Below, piece by piece: positions 56,649 through 64,000 of a DNA stretch of 64,000 nt. The DNA is taken from contig NZ_JACJTV010000018.1 of NCBI RefSeq assembly GCF_014698845.1, forward strand, positions 47,888-111,887, written 5' to 3'. Under the pieces are notes generated by a model. It was not told the origin of the DNA. It searched no databases and saw nothing but the letters and a program-made list of their open reading frames with translations. Position numbers and translations under genes: made by a program. Within the stretch, counting starts at the first letter, position 1; each line of letters opens with the position of its first letter. The stretch comes from Coleofasciculus sp. FACHB-1120 (GTDB taxonomy: Bacteria > Cyanobacteriota > Cyanobacteriia > Cyanobacteriales > FACHB-T130).

Positions 56649-57341
56649 GTGACAACTACTTTGAACACGCTACTAATTACTGGAACCGATACGGACGCTG
56701 GGAAAACAGTTTTGACTGCGGCTTTAGCCGCTTATTGGCAGATGTACTGTCCTGCCAAAAGCTTGGGGATGATGAAGCCAATTCAGTCGGGAACTGGGGA
56801 TAGAGAACTTTACAATCGATTATTTTCTCTGAATCAATCTTTAGAGGAAATTAATCCGTTGTACTTCCAGGCACCCTTAGCACCTCCTATCGCTGCTGAA
56901 CGGGAAGGAAGGAGTGTTGACTTAGGAAAAGCTTGGCAAGCGTTGGAAAATCTGCGGCGTCAGCGAGATTTTGTGCTGATAGAAGCACTGGGAGGATTGG
57001 GTTCGCCGGTTACGCATGAACTCACGGTGGCGGATTTAGCTAGGGACTGGGGGTTGCCAACAGTATTAGTGGTGCCGGTAAGATTGGGAGCGATCGCCCA
57101 AGCGGTTGCGAATGTTGCCCTCTCTCGTCAGTCGGGTGTACACCTCAAAGGCATCGTCCTGAATTGCGTTCAACCTCGTACCGAACAAGAAATCGCCGAT
57201 TGGTGTCCAATCGATTTGATTGAGTCTTTAACCAATACCCCGGTTTTTGGGATTCTGCCAAATCTGAGCGACCTCAGTGATCTCGGTAAACTCGCTCAAG
57301 TTGCGTCAGATTTAGATATCGAGCGATTGATGCCACTTTAA
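56649..57341 (+). CDS. bioD: Dethiobiotin synthetase
   Basis: Closes the ureido ring of dethiobiotin from 7,8-diaminopelargonic acid, CO2 and ATP. A 230-residue protein with P-loop [28 protein letters not shown] and the [31 protein letters not shown] region, and a late VLNCVQPRT loop. Start is GTG 56649, or TTG 56661; no ATG fits. Other biotin genes are absent, as is common for scattered cyanobacterial bio genes. The leader carries a GTTGGAAG...CTTCCAAC hairpin (56591-56628), which looks like an intergenic repeat. Confidence 0.94.
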   Translation: MTTTLNTLLITGTDTDAGKTVLTAALAAYWQMYCPAKSLGMMKPIQSGTGDRELYNRLFSLNQSLEEINPLYFQAPLAPPIAAEREGRSVDLGKAWQALENLRRQRDFVLIEALGGLGSPVTHELTVADLARDWGLPTVLVVPVRLGAIAQAVANVALSRQSGVHLKGIVLNCVQPRTEQEIADWCPIDLIESLTNTPVFGILPNLSDLSDLGKLAQVASDLDIERLMPL

Positions 57342-57446
57342 CCAAAATTCAAAGATAACCAAGGGTAGGTAATCAAGTCTTGGTGATACGCCGCCCTACC
57401 CGATTAATTCCTTTACGTCATCATAAATTTTTGGAGTCTGAATAAA

Positions 57447-58667
57447 ATGTTTGCCACTTCTTTAAGCCCTCTTTCTGTTGATTCATCTCGGATTCGACCG
57501 GAAATTCAAGCATTGCAGCCGATGCTGGTGGAGTTGCGGCGGCGGCTGCATCAGCGCCCTGAATTAGGCTTTCGAGAGCATTTAACTGCCGAGTTAGTTT
57601 CCCAAAAATTGCAAGAATGGGGAATTAAACATGAGACTGGCATTGCAAACACTGGAATTGTTGCCACAATTACTGGTAATAAACCCGGTAAAGTGTTGGC
57701 AATTCGGGCAGATATGGATGCCCTGCCGATTCAAGAAGAGAATGATGTGCCTTATCGGTCGCAGCATGATGGAGTGATGCACGCTTGCGGTCATGATGGA
57801 CATACAGCGATCGCGCTTTCCACGGCTTACTATCTTTCTGAGCATCGCGATGACTTTGCTGGCACTGTAAAAATTATCTTCCAACCCGCTGAGGAAGGGC
57901 CAGGAGGTGCCAAGCCGATGATTGAAGCAGGCGTGTTACAAAATCCCCAGGTAGATGGCATTATCGGGTTGCATTTATGGAACAATTTGCCTCTTGGCAC
58001 TGTGGGAGTCCGTACAGGTGCTTTGATGGCAGCAACAGAGGGTTTTCGCTGCACGATTCAAGGCAAAGGCGGGCATGGTGCGATTCCTCATCAAACAGTT
58101 GATTCAATTTTAGTCAGCGCTCATATTGTTACTGCTTTGCAAACAATTGTGGCTCGAAATGTCTCGCCGCTGGAATCCGCCGTTGTTACCGTTGGGGAAC
58201 TTCATGCAGGCAAGGCGCTTAACGTAATTGCCGATACGGCTTTCTTAACAGGTACGGTGAGATATTTTAATCCGGTACTGGGAGAACTCATTCCGCAACG
58301 GATTGAACAGATTATTGCCGGTGTTTGTCAAAGCCACGGTGCCACTTATCAATTGGACTACAAGCGGCTTTATCCTCCGGTAATTAATGATGCCAAAATG
58401 GCGGAACTCGTGCGTTCTGTCGCAGAAGGTGTGGTAGAAACTCCGATTGGAATTGTGCCAGAATGCCAAACAATGGGCGGCGAAGATATGTCTTTCTTTT
58501 TGCAAGCTGTACCCGGTTGCTATTTCTTTTTAGGTTCGGCAAATGTAGAAAAAAATTTAGCGTATCCGCACCATCATCCGCGATTTAATTTTGATGAGAC
58601 AGCATTAGGGATGGGTGTTGAGATATTCGTCCGGTGTGTTGAGAAATTTTGCGGATTGAAGGATTGA
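57447..58667 (+). CDS. M20 family amidohydrolase (hippurate/IAA-amino-acid hydrolase type)
   Basis: A 406-residue dinuclear metallo-amidase. Metal ligands: HACGHDGHTA (about 110-119), EEGPGGAKPM (the catalytic and ligand glutamates), GLHLWNNLP histidine and the late PHHHPRFNFDE histidine. The central dimerisation domain starts near GKGGHGAIPHQTVDS. Homologues cut N-acyl amino acids, hippurate or indole-acetyl-amino acids; the physiological substrate here is unknown. ATG start follows GGAGTC at 12 bases. Not obviously linked to bioD or to the following gene. Confidence 0.93.
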   Translation: MFATSLSPLSVDSSRIRPEIQALQPMLVELRRRLHQRPELGFREHLTAELVSQKLQEWGIKHETGIANTGIVATITGNKPGKVLAIRADMDALPIQEENDVPYRSQHDGVMHACGHDGHTAIALSTAYYLSEHRDDFAGTVKIIFQPAEEGPGGAKPMIEAGVLQNPQVDGIIGLHLWNNLPLGTVGVRTGALMAATEGFRCTIQGKGGHGAIPHQTVDSILVSAHIVTALQTIVARNVSPLESAVVTVGELHAGKALNVIADTAFLTGTVRYFNPVLGELIPQRIEQIIAGVCQSHGATYQLDYKRLYPPVINDAKMAELVRSVAEGVVETPIGIVPECQTMGGEDMSFFLQAVPGCYFFLGSANVEKNLAYPHHHPRFNFDETALGMGVEIFVRCVEKFCGLKD

Positions 58668-58752
58668 AGGAATATCAGTTTGAAGGTTTAAAGAGTGATA
58701 ATCTGCAACCTGAAACTTACTTGCAATCTTTCTTCTATCCCATAAGGTACTG

Positions 58753-59565
58753 ATGACTTCTCAACTGCCAAATTTAACTGATTTGCAACAAGCACAGCAA
58801 GCGATCGCAGACTTCGAGCAATCCAGCGCCCCCAGTGTTTGGCTCAGTTTGGATAAACAGCAAGTCATTGCAGATATGCGATCGCGTCTAATCGATCCTT
58901 TTCAAGTAAATCAAGGAGGACAACCCTTTTGTGGCCCAGCATCGATTGTATTTGAGCTGGTTCGCAAACAGCCACTCCGATACGTACAAATTTGCCGCAG
59001 TTTATTTGAAACCGGCGGTTTTCAAGCGAGAACTCGATTTATCCAAGCATCACCTAGACTACGCCAAAGTCAAGGTAGATTCCGGATGGGGATGGCAGAT
59101 TGGATGCTGCTGGCAACTTTGCGAGAATCCGAAAACCTAATTTTTCCAGTCGAACCCAACGCCCCCAATATCATTCGGAATTTGGGTGGAATGACGAAAT
59201 CCTGGGAGATGAAAGGGTGGGTGAAAGAAGTGCTGGGCTATCGCCAATTTAAATACGCCCATACCTATATTTATGGCGAATTTGATGCGATGCGCGAAGC
59301 CGCAGAAGTCATCGCCAGCGGTGGCGTAGCATTTGCCTTGGTTACGGCTGAAGGGTTACTCAGCAACAAACCACCTCTGCTGCCTTACCCGACTCACTGG
59401 ATTTCTCTATTAGGCAATATTGTGATTCAACCCGGTAAACCTTGGTACCACGATAGCGGACATATCAGCTTCGACATCTACACTTGGGCGAGAAAGATGC
59501 ACGTAGACGCCGCTGAGGGTCCCTTCGAGGATTATTTTTGGGGAATTGTCATGGGGAGAATGTAA
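58753..59565 (+). CDS. Putative cysteine-peptidase-like protein
   Basis: A 270-residue protein that I do not recognise as a named family. NQGGQPFCGPASIVFELV (C60, with Q54 or Q57 as oxyanion residue) is the active-site pattern of papain-fold or C39-like cysteine peptidases and phytochelatin-synthase relatives. PYPTHWISLLGN near residue 217 provides the matching histidine, and W-Y-H-D-S-G-H-I-S-F-D-I supplies an aspartate or asparagine. There is no signal peptide or membrane helix. It ends 52 bases before the TRAP small permease gene on the same strand. Cysteine-peptidase assignment is inferred from motif order. Confidence 0.75.
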   Translation: MTSQLPNLTDLQQAQQAIADFEQSSAPSVWLSLDKQQVIADMRSRLIDPFQVNQGGQPFCGPASIVFELVRKQPLRYVQICRSLFETGGFQARTRFIQASPRLRQSQGRFRMGMADWMLLATLRESENLIFPVEPNAPNIIRNLGGMTKSWEMKGWVKEVLGYRQFKYAHTYIYGEFDAMREAAEVIASGGVAFALVTAEGLLSNKPPLLPYPTHWISLLGNIVIQPGKPWYHDSGHISFDIYTWARKMHVDAAEGPFEDYFWGIVMGRM

Positions 59566-59617
59566 GCGATCGCTCCGCAACCGCAACCTATAAAAATACT
59601 TTACGCAGGTACTTGAA

Positions 59618-60223
59618 GTGTCATCTATCAATGAGATGATTTTTCATGTACTTGGGGAGGATGACGCATTGCAGCAACTGCTACGCATATCCAGAATTAT
59701 CGATGCAATCAATGAACGCATCGGGCGTCTCACTTCTTGGCTGGTGCTGCTGATGGTACTGGTCGGGGTATGGAACGTCGCTGGTCGCTACATCGGGCGT
59801 TTAATTGGACAAAACCTGACTTCTAACGCCTTTATTGAAACTCAGTGGTATATCTTCGACGTGGTTTTCTTGTTGGGAGCCGCTTACGCCCTAAAACACA
59901 ACGAACACGTGCGTGTCGATATTTTCTACAGTCGCTGGAACCGGAAGTGGAAAGCGTTAGCTGACCTATTTGGAACGTTATTCTTCCTCATTCCGTTCTG
60001 TCTAATGGTGATTTACTTCTCCTGGGACACAATTCTAAGTTCCTGGGCAATTCGAGAAATTTCCCCCGATCCCGGTGGTTTGGCTCGTTACCCGATTAAA
60101 TCGATGATTATTGTCAGCTTCGTATTGCTGATTCTTCAGGGCATTTCCGAAGCGATTAAAAATTTTGCAATTTTCACAGGCAAGCTAGCACCCCAGGAGG
60201 AACAGCATGACCCTGGACTATGA
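59618..60223 (+). CDS. TRAP transporter small permease (DctQ type)
   Basis: A 201-residue four-helix membrane subunit of a tripartite ATP-independent periplasmic transporter. Helices lie at about 40-60, 80-100, 125-145 and 160-180. NVAGRYIG and the WYIFDVVFLLGAAYALKHNEHVRVDIFYSRWNRKWK block are DctQ hallmarks. It works with the large permease in sodium- or proton-driven uptake of organic acids. Start GTG 59618; an ATG at 59636 is in frame. Its end overlaps the large permease gene by 17 bases, and the AGGAGG site of the next gene lies within it, so the pair is translationally coupled. Confidence 0.93.
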   Translation: MSSINEMIFHVLGEDDALQQLLRISRIIDAINERIGRLTSWLVLLMVLVGVWNVAGRYIGRLIGQNLTSNAFIETQWYIFDVVFLLGAAYALKHNEHVRVDIFYSRWNRKWKALADLFGTLFFLIPFCLMVIYFSWDTILSSWAIREISPDPGGLARYPIKSMIIVSFVLLILQGISEAIKNFAIFTGKLAPQEEQHDPGL

Positions 60224-61544
60224 ATGGTTAGGCCCGATGATGTTTGGCGGTGCCTTAGTCCTGCTGTCGCTGGGCTACCCCGTGGCGTTTTCTCTGGGGG
60301 GTGTGGCGATTCTATTTACCGTCTTGGGCGTGGGACTAGGCGTATTTGACCCAGTTTTCTTGACGGCGATGCCCCAGCGGATTTTCGGCATTATGGCGAA
60401 TTACACGCTACTCGCGATCCCTTATTTCATTTTTATGGGGTCAATGCTGGAAAAATCAGGGGTGGCTGAGCAGTTGCTAGAAACAATGGGGATCTTGTTC
60501 GGGCGATTGCGGGGCGGGATTGCTTTAGCGGTCGTTTTGGTGGGGGCGTTATTAGCAGCGACCACCGGCGTCGTGGCAGCAACGGTGGTCGCAATGGGAC
60601 TAATTTCCCTGCCGATCATGCTGCGCTACGGCTACAACAAAGAACTGGCTACGGGCGTGATTGTCGCTTCTGGTACCTTAGGGCAAATTATTCCCCCCAG
60701 CGTGGTGCTGGTGGTGCTGGGAGATCAGCTAGGTGTTTCAGTAGGGGACTTGTTTATCGGTTCGGTGATTCCGGGTTTGATGATGGCGGGTGCCTTCGCC
60801 CTACACGTGGTGATAGTAGCATTTCTTAAGCCTGAGGTAGCGCCAGCATTACCGCTTTCAGTGCGGGATATCGGTGGTAAAGCGCTGGGGTTGCGCGTGC
60901 TGAAGGTGATGATGCCACCGTTGGTGTTGATTTTGTTGGTATTGGGCAGCATCTTTTTTGGCATTGCCACGCCGACGGAAGCGGGTGCTGTTGGATGTGT
61001 GGGAGCGATCGCGTTAGCTGCTGCAAATCGTCAGTTGAGCTGGGACGCATTACGACGGGTTTGCGATGCCACGATGCGGATCACCAGCATGGTGATTTTT
61101 ATTTTGTTTGGCTCAACAGCATTTAGTTTGGTATTCCGGGGACTCAATGGCGATCGCTTTATGTTCGATGTCCTCTCCAATCTCCCTGGCGGCAGAACCG
61201 GCTTCTTAGTCGTCAGTATGCTGGTCGTATTTTTACTGGGCTTCTTTATCGATTTTTTTGAAATCGCTTTTATCATCGTTCCCTTATTTGTGCCCGTTGC
61301 TCAACAATTGGGAATCGACCTCGTCTGGTACGGTGTCGTTTTAGGGGCGAACTTACAGACTTCTTTCCTTACGCCGCCTTTCGGTTTTGCCCTCTTTTAT
61401 CTCCGTGGCGTTGCACCTCCGGAAGTGACCACGACCGATATCTACCGGGGTGCTATACCTTTTATCCTGCTCCAACTGTTGGTTCTAGTGTTGATTATTG
61501 CTTTTCCAGGTATTGTTACCTTCTTACCGTCGCTCAGTCTTTAG
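60207..61544 (+). CDS. TRAP transporter large permease (DctM type)
   Basis: A 445-residue membrane protein with about twelve helices, the ion-coupled translocation subunit. GVVAATVVAMGLISLPIMLRYGYNKELATGVIVASGTLGQIIPPSVVLVVLG is the DctM signature, and the second half repeats it as TPTEAGAVGCVGAIALA and FLTPPFGFALFYLRGVAP. ATG 60207 is preceded by the ideal site AGGAGG. It overlaps the small permease. The substrate-binding protein is encoded 180 bases downstream on the opposite strand, an unusual arrangement. Confidence 0.95.
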   Translation: MTLDYEWLGPMMFGGALVLLSLGYPVAFSLGGVAILFTVLGVGLGVFDPVFLTAMPQRIFGIMANYTLLAIPYFIFMGSMLEKSGVAEQLLETMGILFGRLRGGIALAVVLVGALLAATTGVVAATVVAMGLISLPIMLRYGYNKELATGVIVASGTLGQIIPPSVVLVVLGDQLGVSVGDLFIGSVIPGLMMAGAFALHVVIVAFLKPEVAPALPLSVRDIGGKALGLRVLKVMMPPLVLILLVLGSIFFGIATPTEAGAVGCVGAIALAAANRQLSWDALRRVCDATMRITSMVIFILFGSTAFSLVFRGLNGDRFMFDVLSNLPGGRTGFLVVSMLVVFLLGFFIDFFEIAFIIVPLFVPVAQQLGIDLVWYGVVLGANLQTSFLTPPFGFALFYLRGVAPPEVTTTDIYRGAIPFILLQLLVLVLIIAFPGIVTFLPSLSL

Positions 61545-61727
61545 AAGAGTTGAAGAAGAGTTGAAAAAGCCTTGAAAGTTGAAAGGTTGAACCAGGGTTG
61601 AAAGTTAAACAATTGAAGGTTTTTGCCTGTAACCTGCCAACGTGCAACTTGATTCTATCGTCAAGATAGCTCGGTCGAGCGGAGTTTCTAACCTGTACTT
61701 ATCAGCCTGAAATGCCACCCCAACTTT

Positions 61728-62840
61728 CTAACTTTTTTCTTGAGGATAGGTAAAATTTGCAAAACTTAGTTCATTGACTTGATTCCACTTGTAAACCTGC
61801 TCTCTAAATTTCTGCCACTGTTGGTAAACTTGCTTGAAAGTAGCATCTTTAGCAGCATTTGCCTCATACAAATCGAAGGATGCTTTCTCCGCTGCTTGCA
61901 TAATCTCCTTAGAGTAAGGCGTTAGCTTTGTCCCTCCAGCAACTAGTGCTGTGAGAGCTTGTGCATTCAAGGTATCATACTGAGCCAGCATATTTAGATT
62001 GGCTTCCATCGTGGCAGTTTTCAAGACTTGTTGATAGTCCTTTGGTAATTGCTGCCACTTTAACTGATTAACCTGCATTTCTAATGTTGCCCCAGGTTCC
62101 CACCAGCCTGGGTAATAGTAGAACTGCGCTGCCTTATTCAAGCCTAGCTTCACATCATCATGTGGGCCAACCCACTCAGCCGCATCAATCGCTCCTCGGT
62201 CAAGTGCGAGATATATCTCGCCTCCTGGCAGTACCTGAACATTGACGCCTAAGCGGCTCATCACCTCACCGCCTAATCCAGGGATACGCATCTTCAAGCC
62301 GTTCAAATCAGTCACGGACTTGATTTCTCGCTTGAACCAGCCTCCCATTTGAGTACCAGTGTTGCCAGCCGGAAAGTTGATAACGCCGAAGTCTGAGTAG
62401 AGCTTGTGCATCGCTTCCAGTCCGCCGCCGTGGTAAAGCCATGCGTTCTGCTGTTGGGCATTTAGACCAAAAGGCACGGCTGTACCAAAACCAAGTGCAG
62501 GATTTTTCCCTACATAGTAATAACTAGCAGTGTGACCGCACTCCACAGTGCCAGATTGTACGGCGTCTAGAACTTGTAGACCGGGCACGATTTCACCCGC
62601 CGCAAAGGGAGTAATCGTGAAGCGTCCGTCGGTCATTTCGCTGACGCGCTTGCAAACCGTATCAGCTCCCCCAAAGATGGTTTCGAGGGATTTAGGCCAG
62701 CTGGTTGCCATCCTCCACCGAATTCTTGGCTGGGCATTGGTTTGAACCCCTGAGCGTGTGGCTGTTCGGCTACAGGCACCCAGCGCCGTCGCACTAACGG
62801 CTCCAATTGCAGTGCTGCTGACAAAGTGTCTTCGTTTCAT
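61728..62840 (-). CDS. TRAP substrate-binding protein, Tat/lipoprotein-like signal
   Basis: A 370-residue DctP-like extracytoplasmic binding protein. The N-terminus [23 protein letters not shown] has a twin-arginine motif followed by a hydrophobic run and a lipobox-like LGAC, so it is probably a Tat-exported lipoprotein. Then [59 protein letters not shown] and [48 protein letters not shown] follow, the last containing the arginine that binds ligand carboxylates. It resembles the keto-acid/aromatic-acid binding branch, so an organic acid is the likely ligand. It converges on the large permease. ATG 62840. Confidence 0.93.
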   Translation of the reverse strand: MKRRHFVSSTAIGAVSATALGACSRTATRSGVQTNAQPRIRWRMATSWPKSLETIFGGADTVCKRVSEMTDGRFTITPFAAGEIVPGLQVLDAVQSGTVECGHTASYYYVGKNPALGFGTAVPFGLNAQQQNAWLYHGGGLEAMHKLYSDFGVINFPAGNTGTQMGGWFKREIKSVTDLNGLKMRIPGLGGEVMSRLGVNVQVLPGGEIYLALDRGAIDAAEWVGPHDDVKLGLNKAAQFYYYPGWWEPGATLEMQVNQLKWQQLPKDYQQVLKTATMEANLNMLAQYDTLNAQALTALVAGGTKLTPYSKEIMQAAEKASFDLYEANAAKDATFKQVYQQWQKFREQVYKWNQVNELSFANFTYPQEKS

Positions 62841-63098
62841 AAGTTTTGCTTAAATACCTAGAAAACCTAATCTGAGAGAAATTTAGTATTTTAGAACACA
62901 TAAGAGTTTCTTGGCCGTAAATATTTTTACACTGGCACTATTGTGATTAAAATCTTCACTTTAAAAACAATTTTTATATGACTACACTATGAGCCTGTTC
63001 TTCATCCACTAATACTGGACAATCAAACCTCAGAGTTTGTTTGAAAATCTCTAAAGCGATTTCCATGCTACTCAATTAGTAAAAAACAGTTGATGAAA

Positions 63099-63896
63099 CT
63101 ACTTATGGTCTGATTTAGAAAATAACCATGAGTATGAACCGTAACCTTTACCCTTACCTATCATTTGCTTTCCGTCTAAGGATAAAATTCCTTCATTATT
63201 TTCTACTAACTCCCAACCTCGTATTAAATTGGAAACAACTTCTCTCTCACGTATAATTATCTTATGGGTTAGCGAATTAAAATAAACTTCAACATCAGTT
63301 TTATTTTTACCAATCCACTCTTGGACAGTCAAAGTTCCATGAAATGCGTTATTTGACTGATGGGTAACAATAAGACTGGCAGGCTTGTTACTAAATTTAC
63401 CATGCCAAGTTCCAATTATTGAAGGATTTAAGTTGGTCTGGCTATTTGTTCCTACCTCTAACTTTAGAACTTCTAGCACCTCATCCACTGATTGATACCG
63501 TTCCCATACATCAACCTTAAGCATTTTGTCCAGAATTTGCCTTAACTGTTCGCTGACAGAAGTACCGCGTGATGCAAGCACATCTTGCCATAGCCAGCGT
63601 TTTTCCTGGGGGTTAAACAATTCATTTGGAACAACGTCCGATAGCAGATGAATGCAAGTTGCACTCAAAGCATAAAGGTCACTCGCTGGATACGCTTCGC
63701 CATAGGTCATTTGTTCTGGCGGCGCATATCCCAAGGTTCCTACAGTTGTCCCCATGGACATCACTGTACTACTCAGTTCTTTAGAAATGCCGAAGTCTAT
63801 CAGCACTAGCTGGTTATTCCTGCTGCGCATGATATTTTCTGGCTTGATATCCCGGTGAACGGCTCCCTGCTGATGGATGAATTTCAGCACAGGTAT
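63099..63896 (-). pseudogene. Ser/Thr kinase 3' part, truncated by an IS630-type insertion
   Basis: The frame from about 63896 encodes a Pkn2-like kinase from just before the catalytic loop: PVLKFIHQQGAVHRDIKPENIM, with the canonical lysine here, LIDFGISKEL, GTLGYAPPEQM and a short C-terminal domain (GTWHGKFSNKP and later KGKGYGSYSWLFSKS). The N-lobe with the glycine loop and nucleotide lysine is absent. Upstream of codon 63896 the same strand runs straight into the end of an IS630-type transposase in another frame. The ATG at 63968 is therefore an artefact of that fusion. The kinase is interrupted, and its 5' part should lie beyond the window on the far side of the element. Confidence 0.82.
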
Positions 63897-63900
63897 AGCG

Positions 63901-64000
63901 TTACGCAAATACGTTAGGACATTGTTTGAAAGCAGCGTCAACACAATCGCGAAAGCTATCAAACTCATCCCAGCGTTGCCGCATCCAATTCTTCAGCGCA
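63901..64000 (-). mobile_element. IS630-family transposase, C-terminal fragment
   Basis: The minus strand from 63999 encodes A-L-K-N-W-M-R-Q-R-W-D-E-F-D-S-F, then a D-C-V-D-A-A-F-K helix and a TAA at 63901-63903. This is the typical C-terminus of IS630-family transposases (a short domain after the DDE core). It is cut by the window edge. The stop is followed within ten bases by kinase sequence at a TATA, consistent with the TA target preference of IS630 elements. Confidence 0.75.

Noticed and set aside
63897..63968. N-terminal extension MSLIAFAIVLTLL of the third kinase
   Set aside because: It is the out-of-frame reading of the transposase end; the transposase frame over the same bases is far more protein-like.

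Overview
The window is 64 kb of cyanobacterial chromosome. The 8-bp palindrome GCGATCGC (HIP1), typical of cyanobacterial genomes, occurs throughout genes and gaps. The gene content is also cyanobacterial: magnesium chelatase large subunit ChlH, a cyAbrB regulator, type 2 isopentenyl-diphosphate isomerase, a DUF3531 protein, ClC and FtsH homologues, large PAS/GAF signalling proteins and Pkn2-like Ser/Thr kinases. Abundant short palindromic repeats, a XisF-like recombinase and several kinases suggest a filamentous or otherwise large-genome species. The sequence alone does not fix the genus. I saw no rRNA, tRNA or CRISPR array.

Layout. 1-4.8 kb: 3' part of polyphosphate kinase, ADP-glucose pyrophosphorylase, a small P-loop kinase and a DnaJ-type chaperone. 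4.9-8.9 kb: a zinc-ribbon Ser/Thr kinase and a divergent PaaK-like adenylate-forming ligase. 8.9-11 kb: a compact redox cassette (HxlR regulator, CDGSH iron-sulfur protein, pirin, VOC protein). 11-13 kb: a divergent serine recombinase followed by a repeat-rich gene-poor stretch. 13-24.5 kb: glycosyltransferase 39, ClC transporter with CBS domains, cyAbrB, Rrf2 regulator, CobD, a peptidoglycan-binding protein, PyrR, Fni, SppA and a small membrane protein. 24.6-32.3 kb: a GDYXXLXY/DUF2157 membrane pair, gene remnants, a PPC-domain protein, a dynamin-like GTPase and a TPR protein. 32.3-39.2 kb: a decayed copy of the chlH 3' end, a Uma2 nuclease, chlH, an LpxB-related protein and a small membrane protein. 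39.4-54 kb: LytM peptidase, FtsH, FMN reductase, a His-tailed ferrochelatase-family protein, a CHASE-PAS-GAF-GGDEF diguanylate cyclase, an alpha/beta-hydrolase-like protein, RsmG, an ABC ATPase, a TPR lipoprotein or secreted protein, DUF3531, NUDIX and Prs. 54.5-64 kb: a second Pkn2-like kinase, BioD, an M20 amidohydrolase, a cysteine-peptidase-like protein, a three-part TRAP transporter, and a third kinase cut by an IS630-type transposase at the right edge.

Most genes are monocistronic housekeeping genes. Probable transcriptional pairs are DUF2157-GDYXXLXY, Rrf2-CobD, DUF3531-NUDIX and the two TRAP permeases. No complete novel multi-gene system is evident. The most unusual signals are mobile or decayed sequences: short palindromic repeats that appear to have entered coding regions in frame (chlH, rsmG, and an AT-rich repeat in the LpxB-like gene), a degenerate copy of the end of chlH lying just downstream of the real gene, a kinase cut by an IS630-family element, and MITE-like elements with ACTTACGCA ends. 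Protein-level curiosities are the His-rich ferrochelatase tail, kinases lacking the usual catalytic-loop lysine, and a cysteine-peptidase-like protein beside a TRAP transporter.
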